Shown here: positions 7,273 to 16,887 of the stretch, piece after piece
How positions within the stretch are numbered: position 1 is the first letter of the stretch
How the letters are laid out: each line of letters begins with the position of its first letter
Assembly: GCF_003932955.1 (NCBI RefSeq)
Contig: NZ_QOVY01000017.1
Location: 1 to 57,456, forward strand
Origin: Chryseobacterium sp. SC28
Lineage (GTDB): Bacteria > Bacteroidota > Bacteroidia > Flavobacteriales > Weeksellaceae
Length of the DNA: 57,456 nucleotides
Direction of reading: 5' to 3'
Notes under the pieces: model-generated
Seen by the model: only the letters and a program-made list of their open reading frames with translations
Database searches by the model: none
Told to the model about the DNA's origin: nothing
Translations under genes and position numbers: made by a program

Positions 7273-10188
7273 TTAAAATTGAACATTTGCACCCAATAAA
7301 AAGGTTCTTGCTTGTGGATAGTAGGCTCTGTCTATTCCTAAAGTGTCTCCACCTGCAATTTCCGGATCATAGCCCGTATAATCTGTAAAGGTTACCAAGT
7401 TCTCTGCCGTGATATAAAATCTGATTTTAGAAGTTCCAAGCACTTGCGTGATCTCTTTCGGTAGGGTATAACCCACTTGCACCAGCTTCAACCGCAGATA
7501 GTCTCCTTTTTGTAAATAGAAGTCAGACATATACGAGTAATTTTTATTCGGATCGTCCTGAGTGGCTCTGGGCGTCGAATTAGAAGTTCCCTCTCCGACC
7601 CAACGGTCCAAGATGGCAGTCTGGAAGTTCGCATTGGGGATATCCAGTCTTCTTAGTCCTTGGAAAATCTTGTTTCCTGCCTGCCCTTGTGCGAAGACCA
7701 TCATATCGAAATTCTTGTAATTTAAATTGACTGTAAATCCAAAGGTATATTTGGGTAAGGAATTTCCCAAATAGGTTCTGTCGGATTGGTCGATTTTGCC
7801 ATCTCCATTTTTATCTATCCAACGGAAGTCGCCCGGTTTGGCATTTGGTTGTATCAATTGTCCGGATGAATTTAAATAAGAATTGATTTCTGCTTGATTT
7901 TGAAATATACCAGCGGTTTTAAGCCCAAAGAATGAGCTGTAAGGATAGCCAACCTGCATACTTTGAACCGCGCCCATAGATTGGAATCCGGCTCCATCAA
8001 TATATTCAAGACCATCTTCAAGTTTTGTGATTTCGTTTTTGAGATAAGCAAAGTTGCCGTTCACAGATATTCCGAAATCTTCCCAATTTTTTTTGTACCC
8101 TAAACTAGCTTCAATACCTTGGTTTTTCATATCACCGACATTTCTCCAAGGTTTATTGGTAGCACCCACATAACCAGGAATCGTAATTTGTCTTAAGATC
8201 CCGGTCGTCTTTTTTTGATAAAAATCGACGGTCAAATCAAAATTTCTCAAAAACTTGATATCGGCTGCGATGTTGCTCTGCTTCGTCTCCTCCCATCTCA
8301 AATCGGGATTTTCCAATGTTGTGGGTGCATATCCGGAAGTGACGTGCGTAATTCCCGCATCATCGATGAAGGTATAATTATTACCGCCCCGTACGAAACT
8401 TGCATACATGAAGTTGTCAAAATTGTCATTTCCCAAAACCCCGTAGCCACCGCGCAGTTTCAAAGTGTTGATGATGTCATTGTCTTTCCAGAAGGATTCA
8501 TTGGAGACATTCCAACCCACAGAGAACGAAGGAAAATTGCCCCAGTGTTCATTTTTTCCAAATCTTGAAGAGCCGTCCCTACGGATGGTACCTGTAAGTA
8601 AATACCGGTTATCAAAATCATAAATCAAACGACCAAAATAGGAAGCTTTATGCGCTTGAATCCCATCCCAGGCAGAGGCTGTTATATTGGCAGTGGGCGT
8701 ATCAAAATTGAATGAAGCGTCCTGATAGTTTGTAATAGGCAAGCCTTGATACGTTACACTGCTCCCGCTGGAAATATCATATTCATAATAGCCCTGCCCT
8801 GCGAGTGCGCTGATACTATGTTGTCCAAACTGATTTTGGTAAGTAAGCGTATTCTCTGTGCTCCATTCAAATTTCTTTTGACTGGTTCTGTTAAGATTGT
8901 TATTGATAGTATTCTGAAAAGTAGGACTTAAGTAATAAAGGGGTGTAAATCCTTGGCTGCCCCAGTAAGATAGCTTCCCGTTCATAGTGGATCTTACAGC
9001 AAAATGTTCAATGGGTTTTATTTCCACAAAGACATTTCCAATAAAATCATCGGAATAATTATATCTTCCGAGTTGGGTATAGCGGTATGCTAAGGGATTT
9101 GTAATTTCTTGTTGTACATACGGCGAGATTCCGTATGGATTGCCTGTCCGCGGATCTCTTACAATGTAGGGACTGGTATAGTGTCCGGGATTGACTTGGC
9201 TCATATCATTTACGATGGCCGGCGTAATGGGATCCAAATTTACGGCAGAACTAAGAGGTCCTCCATATTCCGTGTTTGCATTTACGCCTGCCGATTTGGT
9301 ATGCGTATAGGCAAAGGTTTGTCCCACACTCAGCCAGTTAGTAACCTTATGGGTCGAGTTTATCCTCGCGTTTAGCCGTTTGTAATTGGAGATGTCTCTC
9401 ATTACAATCCCTTCTTGGTTATAATATCCTACGGATGCGAAAAATGTAGATTTGTCACTGCCACCATTGACACTTATTTCGTGGGATTCTCGTTGTGCAG
9501 AATTGAAGATTAAATCTTGCCAATCGGTTCCCGATCCGTAAGAGGCGGGATCATTAAACAAAGGGGCTTTTCCGTCGTTTACTCTGGCCTCGTTCATGAT
9601 GGTGGCGTACTGGGTGGCATTCAGCAGATCTAATTTTCTGGCGGCACTGCCAACGCCTAAAAATCCGTTATAGTTTAAGGAAAGTTTTCCTTTCGTACCC
9701 TTCTTGGTGGTAACCAATATAACGCCCTTGGCTGAAGACACACCATAAATCGCTGCAGAAGCACCATCTTTCAATACTTCGATATTCTCGATATCCGATT
9801 GGTTGAGCCAGCCGATATTATCGACGACAATTCCGTCGACGACCCAAAGCGGATCATTACTACCGGCTCCAAAACTGGTAACCCCACGCACCCGTACTGT
9901 GGCCGCAGATCCCGGCTGGCCGGAATTGGAAACCACAGAAACCCCGGCTGCTCTACCTTGCAAGACCTGTTCCGGTTTTCCTGCCGGCATATCTTCAATG
10001 TCCGAAGCTTTTAGACTCGAGATTGCGCCCGTAACGTTACTTTTTTTCTGGGTACCGTAACCAATGACGACCACTTCCTCAATGGTTTTTTCCTGAGAAA
10101 TTGTGTCAGTAACCTGCTGTGCAGAATAGTTGGCTGCAAAATAAAGTACAGCTGCTAATCCGAGACATTTTGAATACTTTAAGTTCAT
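7273..10188 (-). CDS. susC: SusC/RagA family TonB-dependent outer membrane transporter
   Basis: A 971-residue TonB-linked barrel protein. A signal peptide ends near NYSAQ (about residue 23), and a plug domain begins with the family motif VVVIGYGTQKKSNVTGAIS at about 40-58; the plug signature GRAAGVSVVSNSGQPG follows. The C-terminus ends with an aromatic residue after a beta strand (TFLLGANVQF), as outer membrane barrels do. Most SusC proteins of this phylum carry a carboxypeptidase-like N-terminal extension of about 80 residues; here the plug follows the signal peptide almost directly, so that domain is missing. It imports oligosaccharides released at the surface, together with the adjacent SusD. 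It is first in its operon, with a divergent MFS gene across a 206-bp gap. Confidence 0.95.
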   Translation of the reverse strand: MNLKYSKCLGLAAVLYFAANYSAQQVTDTISQEKTIEEVVVIGYGTQKKSNVTGAISSLKASDIEDMPAGKPEQVLQGRAAGVSVVSNSGQPGSAATVRVRGVTSFGAGSNDPLWVVDGIVVDNIGWLNQSDIENIEVLKDGASAAIYGVSSAKGVILVTTKKGTKGKLSLNYNGFLGVGSAARKLDLLNATQYATIMNEARVNDGKAPLFNDPASYGSGTDWQDLIFNSAQRESHEISVNGGSDKSTFFASVGYYNQEGIVMRDISNYKRLNARINSTHKVTNWLSVGQTFAYTHTKSAGVNANTEYGGPLSSAVNLDPITPAIVNDMSQVNPGHYTSPYIVRDPRTGNPYGISPYVQQEITNPLAYRYTQLGRYNYSDDFIGNVFVEIKPIEHFAVRSTMNGKLSYWGSQGFTPLYYLSPTFQNTINNNLNRTSQKKFEWSTENTLTYQNQFGQHSISALAGQGYYEYDISSGSSVTYQGLPITNYQDASFNFDTPTANITASAWDGIQAHKASYFGRLIYDFDNRYLLTGTIRRDGSSRFGKNEHWGNFPSFSVGWNVSNESFWKDNDIINTLKLRGGYGVLGNDNFDNFMYASFVRGGNNYTFIDDAGITHVTSGYAPTTLENPDLRWEETKQSNIAADIKFLRNFDLTVDFYQKKTTGILRQITIPGYVGATNKPWRNVGDMKNQGIEASLGYKKNWEDFGISVNGNFAYLKNEITKLEDGLEYIDGAGFQSMGAVQSMQVGYPYSSFFGLKTAGIFQNQAEINSYLNSSGQLIQPNAKPGDFRWIDKNGDGKIDQSDRTYLGNSLPKYTFGFTVNLNYKNFDMMVFAQGQAGNKIFQGLRRLDIPNANFQTAILDRWVGEGTSNSTPRATQDDPNKNYSYMSDFYLQKGDYLRLKLVQVGYTLPKEITQVLGTSKIRFYITAENLVTFTDYTGYDPEIAGGDTLGIDRAYYPQARTFLLGANVQF

Positions 10189-10210
10189 ATTTTAATTAAT
10201 TTTTTGTTAA

Positions 10211-10223
10211 TCTCATATTGAGA
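10211..10223. promoter_or_regulatory. Small palindrome upstream of susC, possible operator
   Basis: The sequence TCTCATATTGAGA is a 5-bp inverted repeat with a 3-bp centre, 22-35 bp before the susC start codon. The outer bases TTGT and ACAA extend the symmetry imperfectly. Its place in the susC leader or promoter makes it a candidate binding site for the Nudix-type regulator encoded across the gap. This is an inference from position only. Confidence 0.35.
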
Positions 10224-10308
10224 CAATAAAAGTAATTTATTTTTTTACATATCAAAATATTTTTTTATTTTTTTTATTTTTCCAATATTAATGCGCTTTT
10301 ACGAATGA

Positions 10309-10344
10309 TTTTGATAAGGATAAGTAAAAAAATTGTACATTTGG
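10309..10344 (+). promoter_or_regulatory. Promoter of the MFS/regulator pair
   Basis: TACATTTG at 10337-10344 matches the Bacteroidetes -7 consensus TAnnTTTG exactly, and TTTTG at 10309-10313 fits the -33 box, with a spacer of 23 bp. The start codon of the MFS gene lies 50 bp further on, so the leader would be about 40 nt. Confidence 0.6.
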
Positions 10345-10394
10345 AATCCCCAAAAATGCCACTTATTTATTAACAAAAGTTAAGTTATCATTAA

Positions 10395-11594
10395 ATGAAT
10401 ATTAAGAACAAAAGCATATTACTCCCCTTAATATTCAGTTTTCTGATTTTCTCTATGTTGCTGAACAGTATGGGGGTCATTATTCTGCAACTCTCCACTC
10501 AGATTTCCTATAAAGGATTGGGTTTTTTGGAATTTTTTAAAGATATTCCGATGGCCATCGTCTCCTTATTCTGTGTCAACTTAATTAGAAAAACAGGCAA
10601 CAAGAATGCCCTCACTTTTTCATTAATCTTTGTTCTTCTCAGCTGCATCGCCTTACCGCTGGTGGATGCCTTTTGGTTTTTCAAAATTTGGCTTAGTATT
10701 GTTGGTGTGAGTTTTGCGGTGGCAAAGATTTCCGTCTTCAGCATCATTAGAAATAATTTTAAGGATGGGCGGCTTTCCAGCGCCATTCTCCGCGTGGATG
10801 CTTCTTTTATGATCGGCATATTTTTTGTCAATATCGGTTTCGGAACTTTGCTGACCAGTGATTTTGCGGTGTATTGGAAATTTGGATTTTGGATAATTGC
10901 GCTCCTCAGTTTGGTCACTCTATGGCTGTTGCGCTCTGTTAGGATCGATGAGGAATCTCATTCGGAATCGAAGAAACAATCCGCCGGATGGCACTATTTT
11001 TTGCAACCAAAGATTATTTATTTCTTCATCATTGTTTTCTTTATCATTTTCGTGGAACAGAGTTTTAATTCTTGGCTTCCAAGCTTTTACCGCAACAATC
11101 TGCATCTTAATTCCTATTTCGCCTTGCAGGCATCGGCATTTTTGGCTCTGTTTTCTTTTTTTGGCAGAGTCCTGACCAGTCGGTTGATATTGAGATTTCA
11201 CTGGTTCAGATTGGTGTTAGTTTGTTTGGGAGCAGTATTTTCCATATTGATGATCGGTCAGTTTATGATTTCGTCTATGGATGGGGATTTGCAATTTCTG
11301 CTGGTATTCCTGATTCCTTTGGTTGGTTTATTTCTTTCGCCGCTTTTTCCGCTTTACAGTTCCGAGATTCTGAATCTTGTTTCCAAGGACAAGGCACATT
11401 TGTTGGTTTCCTTAGTGGTGATTTTCTCGTCCTTGGGCAGTTCTATAGGATCCTGGTATATGGCGATGGTTTTTCACAAGAATTTAAGTAATCTTTATCC
11501 GGCCTTTATTTTATTGCCATTATTATTTATATTTGGACTTTCGTTTTTTCTTAATTCAACTACATTAGGCCATGATCGAGAACAAAAAGAGTAA
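10395..11594 (+). CDS. MFS sugar transporter of the glucan locus
   Basis: A 399-residue polytopic inner membrane protein with about 12 hydrophobic segments in two halves separated by a charged loop near residues 185-200 (RIDEESHSESKKQ). This layout is that of the major facilitator superfamily. The cytoplasmic loop after helix 2 (NLIRKTGNKNA) resembles the usual MFS loop between helices 2 and 3. The likely job is import of the mono- or disaccharide produced by the periplasmic enzymes of the divergent operon. Its last 23 bp overlap the start of the regulator gene in another frame, so the two are translationally linked. The substrate is inferred from context. Confidence 0.85.
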   Translation: MNIKNKSILLPLIFSFLIFSMLLNSMGVIILQLSTQISYKGLGFLEFFKDIPMAIVSLFCVNLIRKTGNKNALTFSLIFVLLSCIALPLVDAFWFFKIWLSIVGVSFAVAKISVFSIIRNNFKDGRLSSAILRVDASFMIGIFFVNIGFGTLLTSDFAVYWKFGFWIIALLSLVTLWLLRSVRIDEESHSESKKQSAGWHYFLQPKIIYFFIIVFFIIFVEQSFNSWLPSFYRNNLHLNSYFALQASAFLALFSFFGRVLTSRLILRFHWFRLVLVCLGAVFSILMIGQFMISSMDGDLQFLLVFLIPLVGLFLSPLFPLYSSEILNLVSKDKAHLLVSLVVIFSSLGSSIGSWYMAMVFHKNLSNLYPAFILLPLLFIFGLSFFLNSTTLGHDREQKE

Positions 11595-12339
11595 ACAAAC
11601 CTTAAGGGAATTAATAGAAACAAAAGATTTTGTAGCGCATGTTTCCGTGGATTGCGTGATTTTCGGCTTTCATAAGGACACACTCAAAGTGCTGCTGCTG
11701 AAGTACCACGATCTGGATCTCTGGTCGGTGCCGGGCGGTTTTATTTACAACGACGAAAACCTGAATGATGCTGCCGCCAGAACACTCTACGAAAGAACGC
11801 ATCTTTCTGATGTTTTTCTGGAACAGTTTTACACCTTTGGAGACATCAAAAGAACAGAGAACAACACCCATCGCAAACTGCTCGAAAATAAAAATATAGA
11901 AGTAGAACCCAATCACTGGATCTACCAACGTTTCATTTCCGTCGGTTATTGCGCATTAATCGATTATACACTGACTCATACATTTCCCGATTCCTTTAAC
12001 GAAGTTTGCCAATGGTTTGATGTCAACGAGCTGCCCAATATGGCTTTTGACCATCAGGAAATGATAGAAAAAGGACTACTCTATCTGAGAAAAAATATCG
12101 ATTATCAAGTGATGGGCAGCAATCTGCTTCCCGACAAATTCACGATGAAAGAACTTCAGAATCTTTACGAATCTATTCTGGGCGAACCATTGAGGCGCAA
12201 CAATTTCCAACGCAAAATATTGGGAATGAACATCTTGGAAAGGCTCGAAAAGCATTACAACGGTTCGGCAAACAAAGCGCCCTATCTCTACAGGTTTTTG
12301 ACTGATGATAAAATTAAACAATCCGATTTAGACCAATAG
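11572..12339 (+). CDS. Nudix-domain winged-helix transcriptional regulator (NrtR/AraR-like)
   Basis: A 255-residue two-domain regulator. Residues about 20-160 form a Nudix fold and residues about 170-240 a winged helix (KFTMKELQNLYESILGEPL). The Nudix box begins at Gly56 and reads GFIYND-E62 then R70-TLYER, where active enzymes have REUXEE. Two of the catalytic glutamates are therefore replaced (Thr71, Arg75), so the domain is probably a ligand sensor without hydrolase activity. In Bacteroidetes such proteins sense sugars or their phosphates and control adjacent sugar genes. It overlaps the MFS gene by 23 bp and stands divergent to susC. A natural target is the susC-MFS gap. The fold is clear; the ligand is not known. 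Confidence 0.88.
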   Translation: MIENKKSKQTLRELIETKDFVAHVSVDCVIFGFHKDTLKVLLLKYHDLDLWSVPGGFIYNDENLNDAAARTLYERTHLSDVFLEQFYTFGDIKRTENNTHRKLLENKNIEVEPNHWIYQRFISVGYCALIDYTLTHTFPDSFNEVCQWFDVNELPNMAFDHQEMIEKGLLYLRKNIDYQVMGSNLLPDKFTMKELQNLYESILGEPLRRNNFQRKILGMNILERLEKHYNGSANKAPYLYRFLTDDKIKQSDLDQ

Positions 12340-12356
12340 ATTTCGAACAGAAACCC

Positions 12357-12384
12357 AAAAAGACGACCATTAAGTCGTCTTTTT
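12357..12384. terminator. Bidirectional terminator
   Basis: A perfect 11-bp stem (AAAAAGACGAC with GTCGTCTTTTT, 6-base loop) sits between the convergent regulator and M28 peptidase genes. A-rich and T-rich flanks on both sides let it end both transcripts. Confidence 0.85.
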
Positions 12385-12415
12385 CAATTGTCTATCAATT
12401 CCGAAAATCTGTAAT

Positions 12416-13441
12416 TTATCTGCTATTGGTGCCGTCCACTTTGATTCTTTCCGGCCGGTTTGCCAGTTCCCAAGCCGTCGCAAAAACCAGTTGAGCCCTT
12501 TTCTGCAATAGCGGATAATCTATTTTATCGGGATCGTCGGTCGATTTGTGATAGTCTTCGTGGATGCCGTCAAAGAAGAATGCCACGGGAATATTATGCT
12601 TTGCAAAGTTGTAATGATCCGATCTGTAATACAACCTTTGTGGATCTTTCGGATCGTCATATTTATAATTGAGTTCCAGATTGACCGTCTTTTCGTTTGC
12701 TGCCACATTTATTTTCTTCAAATCTGAACTCAACATTTCCGAACCGATGACGTACACATATTGCTTGCCGCGGTTTTCCAAATCATCGCGCCCAATCATA
12801 TCAATATTAAGATCGGCCACGGTGTTTGCTAAAGGAAAAACCGGATTATTGGAATAATATTCGGAGCCGAAAAGCCCATGCTCCTCGCCTGTGACGTGCA
12901 GAAAAAGAATCGATCTTTTGGGACCATAGCCTTTTTTCTTAGCTTCCTGGAACGCCTCGGCAATCTCCATCACAGCAACAGTGCCGCTTCCATCGTCATC
13001 CGCGCCGTTGAAAACCACGCCATTTTTAGTTCCGACGTGGTCGTAATGTGCAGAAACTACAAGCACTTCGTTTGGTTTTTCGCTTCCTTCGATATATGCC
13101 ATAATATTTTCAGAATCCGGCAGCGTTTCGCCATATTTTTTCATCGCTTCTGCTGGCACTTTTTGATAATACGATCCTAAAGCGGTAGGAAAATTAATCC
13201 TGTTTTTCTTGTATTGATCGATGATGTACAGTCCGGCTTTCTTTTGTCCGGCGCTTCCGGTGTCGCGTCCTTCCATATCATCCGCCGCAATCACGTAAAG
13301 GTCTGTTTTCAGTTCGGCAGCGGTAATGCTGTTGTAGGCATTTTTGAAACCTTTGCCTTCGTACGTAAAATTTTTCGTGGTCGCGCAGCTTTGCAAAAGC
13401 GCAAAACCGGCAAGCAATCCGTATAGTTTTAAATTTTTCAT
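12416..13441 (-). CDS. M28 family zinc aminopeptidase lipoprotein
   Basis: A 341-residue metallopeptidase of family M28. A lipobox LLQSC puts the lipid on Cys19. The two-zinc site is complete: SAHYDHVG (His132, Asp134), NGADDDGSGT (Asp in 148-150), TGEEHGLFGSEYY (Glu186, Glu187), NIDMIGRDD (Asp214) and a late His in the segment with YHKSTDDPDKID. The lipoprotein should face the periplasm or the cell surface and remove N-terminal residues from peptides. It is a single gene between a convergent terminator and the VOC gene. Family assignment is secure. Confidence 0.92.
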   Translation of the reverse strand: MKNLKLYGLLAGFALLQSCATTKNFTYEGKGFKNAYNSITAAELKTDLYVIAADDMEGRDTGSAGQKKAGLYIIDQYKKNRINFPTALGSYYQKVPAEAMKKYGETLPDSENIMAYIEGSEKPNEVLVVSAHYDHVGTKNGVVFNGADDDGSGTVAVMEIAEAFQEAKKKGYGPKRSILFLHVTGEEHGLFGSEYYSNNPVFPLANTVADLNIDMIGRDDLENRGKQYVYVIGSEMLSSDLKKINVAANEKTVNLELNYKYDDPKDPQRLYYRSDHYNFAKHNIPVAFFFDGIHEDYHKSTDDPDKIDYPLLQKRAQLVFATAWELANRPERIKVDGTNSR

Positions 13442-13491
13442 AGAATAAATTTAATATTAAGTCGGTATTATAAAAAGTTTGTTACAAAATT

Positions 13492-13842
13492 CTAAATAGC
13501 CGCTCCGAAACTCAACAATGTTCCGTTGGGATCTAGTAAAGAAAACTCTTTCATTTTCCAAGGTTTGGTTTCCAGTTTTCCGTTGGGATGAATTTCGATG
13601 CCCTGATTTTGAATCTCTTGATAAAACTTTTCAACGTCATTATCGATTCTCAGATAAATCATAAAATCTGACTTTTCCGGCTGCAAAGTTTCAAATCTGA
13701 AAAAATGAATTTCCAATTCCTGATATTTTGCGATCAGATAATCGCCGTAATCCGCAACCATCTCAAAACCTAATTTGGAATAGTAATCCAGCGTTTCTTC
13801 CTTATTAATAAAAGGAAGTTTGGGAATGATAAGTGTAATCAT
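13492..13842 (-). CDS. VOC superfamily (glyoxalase/bleomycin resistance-like) protein
   Basis: A 116-residue single VOC module with two beta-alpha-beta-beta-beta units. The second half reads like a bleomycin-resistance type protein: YLRIDNDVEKFYQEI, then KPWKMKEFSLLDPNGTLLSFG, where the aspartate-proline-asparagine-glycine turn is the common end motif. Members bind small ligands or antibiotics, or act as metal-dependent enzymes; in this one I see no full set of metal ligands, so it may be a binding protein. It lies alone, 80 bp from polA. The substrate is unknown. Confidence 0.8.
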   Translation of the reverse strand: MITLIIPKLPFINKEETLDYYSKLGFEMVADYGDYLIAKYQELEIHFFRFETLQPEKSDFMIYLRIDNDVEKFYQEIQNQGIEIHPNGKLETKPWKMKEFSLLDPNGTLLSFGAAI

Positions 13843-13921
13843 CTGTTTATTTTTTTAAGCTAATTCGGCATTCCATTCTTTGCGGCTATCTTTTGCAATC
13901 ATTTTTTATCACTGGCAATTT

Positions 13922-16756
13922 CTAATGCGCTTCCAGCCAGTTATTCCCGACACCAACTTCCACCAACAGCGGAACCGTTGTCACAAAAGCAGATTCCATT
14001 TCTTTTTTAATTAACGACATTGCCGTTTCAACTTCATCAATCGGCGCTTCGAAAAGTAACTCATCGTGAACCTGCAGAAGCATTTTGGTTTCAAGGTTTT
14101 GAGTTTCCAATTCTTCATCAATTTTTATCATCGCGAGTTTGATTATATCGGCTGCACTTCCTTGGATTGGCGCGTTCACAGCGTTTCTTTCTGCGTGGCC
14201 TTTCACAACAAAATTGGTGGAATTAATATCTTTCAAATGGCGTTTTCTGCCAAGTATCGTTTCGACGTAGCCCAACTTTCTGGCTTTTTCGATCTGCTCA
14301 TTCATATATTCCTTCAATCTCGGATAAGATTCAAAATAGGCATCGATCATTTTCTTCGCTTCGGATCTGGAAAGTCCGGTTTGATCGGCCAATCCAAAGG
14401 CTCCTTGTCCATAAATAATTCCAAAATTGACTGTTTTTGCTTGGCTTCTTTGGATTTTTGTCACTTCTTCCAAGGCCACATTAAATAATTTTGCGGCGGT
14501 GGAAGCGTGAATATCTTCTCCATTTTGGAAAGCCGCAATCATATTTTGCTCACCGGAAATTTCGGCAATTAATCTTAATTCTATTTGAGAATAATCGGCA
14601 GAAATGATTTTTTTTCCTTCATCAGAAACAAACGCACCCCGGATTTGCTGACCTCTCAAAGTTCGGATCGGAATATTCTGTAGGTTTGGATTCAGGCTTG
14701 CCAAGCGGCCGGTTGCGGCCACAGTTTGTGCAAAAGTGGTATGGACGCGGCCATCTTTTTTATCAATTTGACCCGGTAAAGCATCAACATAAGTCGATTT
14801 CAGTTTTTGTAAAGTCCTGTATTCCAAAATCAAACCAATGATTTCGTGTTTTGAGGACAATTTTTGAAGCACATCTTCAGAAGTGGCGTACTGTCCGGTT
14901 TTGGTTTTCTTCGCTTTCGGATCGAGTTGCATTTTATCGAAAAGAATTTCACCCAACTGCTTCGGCGAATTCATATTAAAGTTTTCTCCGGACAATTCAA
15001 AAATCTTCGTTTCCAAAACTCGCAAATCATTTTCCAGATCAATGCTTTCTTGCGCCAGCCAGTTGCTGTCCAGTTTCACGCCCGTCAATTCCATTTTGGC
15101 AAGCACTTTCATCAACGGCATTTCGACTTTATAAAACAATTCTTCCAGATTTTCTTTAATTAATTGGGGCGCAAATAATTCGTATAACTGAAAGGTAACA
15201 TCCGCATCTTCGGCTGCATAAGCGGTTTGCGTTTCGAGATCCACTTCCCGAAGCGTCAGCTGATTTTTTCCTTTTTTTCCGATGAGCGATTCTATGGAAA
15301 CCGGTTTGTAATCGAGATACATTTCGGCCAAGTAATCCATTCCGTGCCGGCCGTCGGGATTCAGAAGATAATGCGCGATCATCGTATCAAAGATTTTTCC
15401 CTGGACTTCGATATTATAGTTCTGCAGAACTTTGTAATCGTATTTCAGATTATGGGCAATTTTCAGGACATTTTCAGCTTCGAAAAACGGACGAAAAAGT
15501 TCGATAGTTTTTTGTGCATCTTCCTTATTTTCAGAGATTGGGATGTAGTAAGCTAAACCTTTTTTGTAGGAGAAACTCATTCCGATAAGTTCAGCTTCCA
15601 ACTCATTGAGCGAAGTCGTCTCGGTATCGAAACTGACTGCTTTTTGTTTCAGAAGATTTTCCAAAAGAATTCTCTGAGCTTTGGAATTATCGATGTATTG
15701 ATAAAGATGGTCGTTGCCTTCGATATTCGATTTGGTGGTCGTGGCTTGTTCCAATTGTTCGAAGCTGGCAAACATATCCATCATTCCGTTTTTATTCGGA
15801 GCGCTGGAAGTTTCAACTTTTCCGTTGGTAGGATTTTCGACTTCCATCAATTCCTCCACATATTCTTTGTTGGCAAAGGCGCGGTAGAGATTTTCGTACA
15901 ACCTGCGAAATTCTAATTCGTCGAAAATTTCTTTAACTTTTTCAAAATCAGGCACATCCAGATCGTATTGCTCTTCGATAAATTCGATGGGTGCATCGCA
16001 AATAATGGTGGCCAATTTCTTAGACAAAATTCCACGTTCGGCGCTGGCTTCCACTTTTTCCTTCATTTTTCCTTGCAGTTTGTGGGTATTGGCGAGCAGA
16101 TTTTCCATCGACCCAAATTCTTGAATGAATTTTCGTGCGGTTTTGTCGCCCACGCCGTCCAACCCGGGGATATTATCAACAGAATCGCCCATCATTCCGA
16201 GATAATCTATGATCTGTTTCGGGTCACTGATTTCGTATTTTGCTTTGACTTCTTCTACGCCGAGGATTTCGATGTCGCCACCTTTCAGTCCGGGCTTATA
16301 AATTTTAATTTTATCTGTTACCAGCTGTGCAAAATCCTTGTCGGGCGTCACCATAAAGACATCATAACCTTGTTTTTCGGCTTTGCAGGCAATCGTCCCA
16401 ATGACGTCATCTGCCTCATAGCCCTCGACTCCTAAAATGGGAATATGCATCGCTTTTAAAATATCATGGATAAAGGGTTTGGCGAGCAAAATGGGTTCGG
16501 GAGTTTCCAAGCGGTTGGCTTTGTATTCTGCATAATCATCGTGGCGAACGTTGGTTCTGCCCACATCGAAAACGACGGCCAGGTGCGTGGGACGATCTCT
16601 TTTTATCAATTCGATCAGCGAATTTGTAAATCCGAATATGGCCGATGTGTTGACGCCCTTTGTCGTGATTCTGGGATTTTTGATGAAGGCAAAATAGCCA
16701 CGAAAAATCATGGCGTACGCATCGATGAGATATAATCTTTTGTCGGTAGAAGTCAT
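13922..16756 (-). CDS. polA: DNA polymerase I
   Basis: A 944-residue polymerase I with three domains. Residues 1 to about 300 form the 5'-3' flap exonuclease (YEADDVIGT and the helix-hairpin-helix segment NIPGLDGVGDKTA). The middle 3'-5' exonuclease starts with SFDTETTSL, so the proofreading Asp and Glu are kept, unlike in Taq-type enzymes. The polymerase domain shows motif A SADYSQIELRL, motif B RSQAKTVNFGIIYG and motif C VHDE at about 896-899. The enzyme fills gaps in repair and removes primers in lagging strand synthesis. Length is normal. The gene is a single unit. Confidence 0.98.
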   Translation of the reverse strand: MTSTDKRLYLIDAYAMIFRGYFAFIKNPRITTKGVNTSAIFGFTNSLIELIKRDRPTHLAVVFDVGRTNVRHDDYAEYKANRLETPEPILLAKPFIHDILKAMHIPILGVEGYEADDVIGTIACKAEKQGYDVFMVTPDKDFAQLVTDKIKIYKPGLKGGDIEILGVEEVKAKYEISDPKQIIDYLGMMGDSVDNIPGLDGVGDKTARKFIQEFGSMENLLANTHKLQGKMKEKVEASAERGILSKKLATIICDAPIEFIEEQYDLDVPDFEKVKEIFDELEFRRLYENLYRAFANKEYVEELMEVENPTNGKVETSSAPNKNGMMDMFASFEQLEQATTTKSNIEGNDHLYQYIDNSKAQRILLENLLKQKAVSFDTETTSLNELEAELIGMSFSYKKGLAYYIPISENKEDAQKTIELFRPFFEAENVLKIAHNLKYDYKVLQNYNIEVQGKIFDTMIAHYLLNPDGRHGMDYLAEMYLDYKPVSIESLIGKKGKNQLTLREVDLETQTAYAAEDADVTFQLYELFAPQLIKENLEELFYKVEMPLMKVLAKMELTGVKLDSNWLAQESIDLENDLRVLETKIFELSGENFNMNSPKQLGEILFDKMQLDPKAKKTKTGQYATSEDVLQKLSSKHEIIGLILEYRTLQKLKSTYVDALPGQIDKKDGRVHTTFAQTVAATGRLASLNPNLQNIPIRTLRGQQIRGAFVSDEGKKIISADYSQIELRLIAEISGEQNMIAAFQNGEDIHASTAAKLFNVALEEVTKIQRSQAKTVNFGIIYGQGAFGLADQTGLSRSEAKKMIDAYFESYPRLKEYMNEQIEKARKLGYVETILGRKRHLKDINSTNFVVKGHAERNAVNAPIQGSAADIIKLAMIKIDEELETQNLETKMLLQVHDELLFEAPIDEVETAMSLIKKEMESAFVTTVPLLVEVGVGNNWLEAH

Positions 16757-16887
16757 AGGAACAAAAGTAAGAATTTTGCGATGATAAACGGTTGAAACCT
16801 ATCAAAATACCCTGCGTTGATTTTGTTAAAAAAATCTTAAAATCGTGCTCCTCATTTTGAAATTAGATTGTAATTTTGCGGAAGCCA

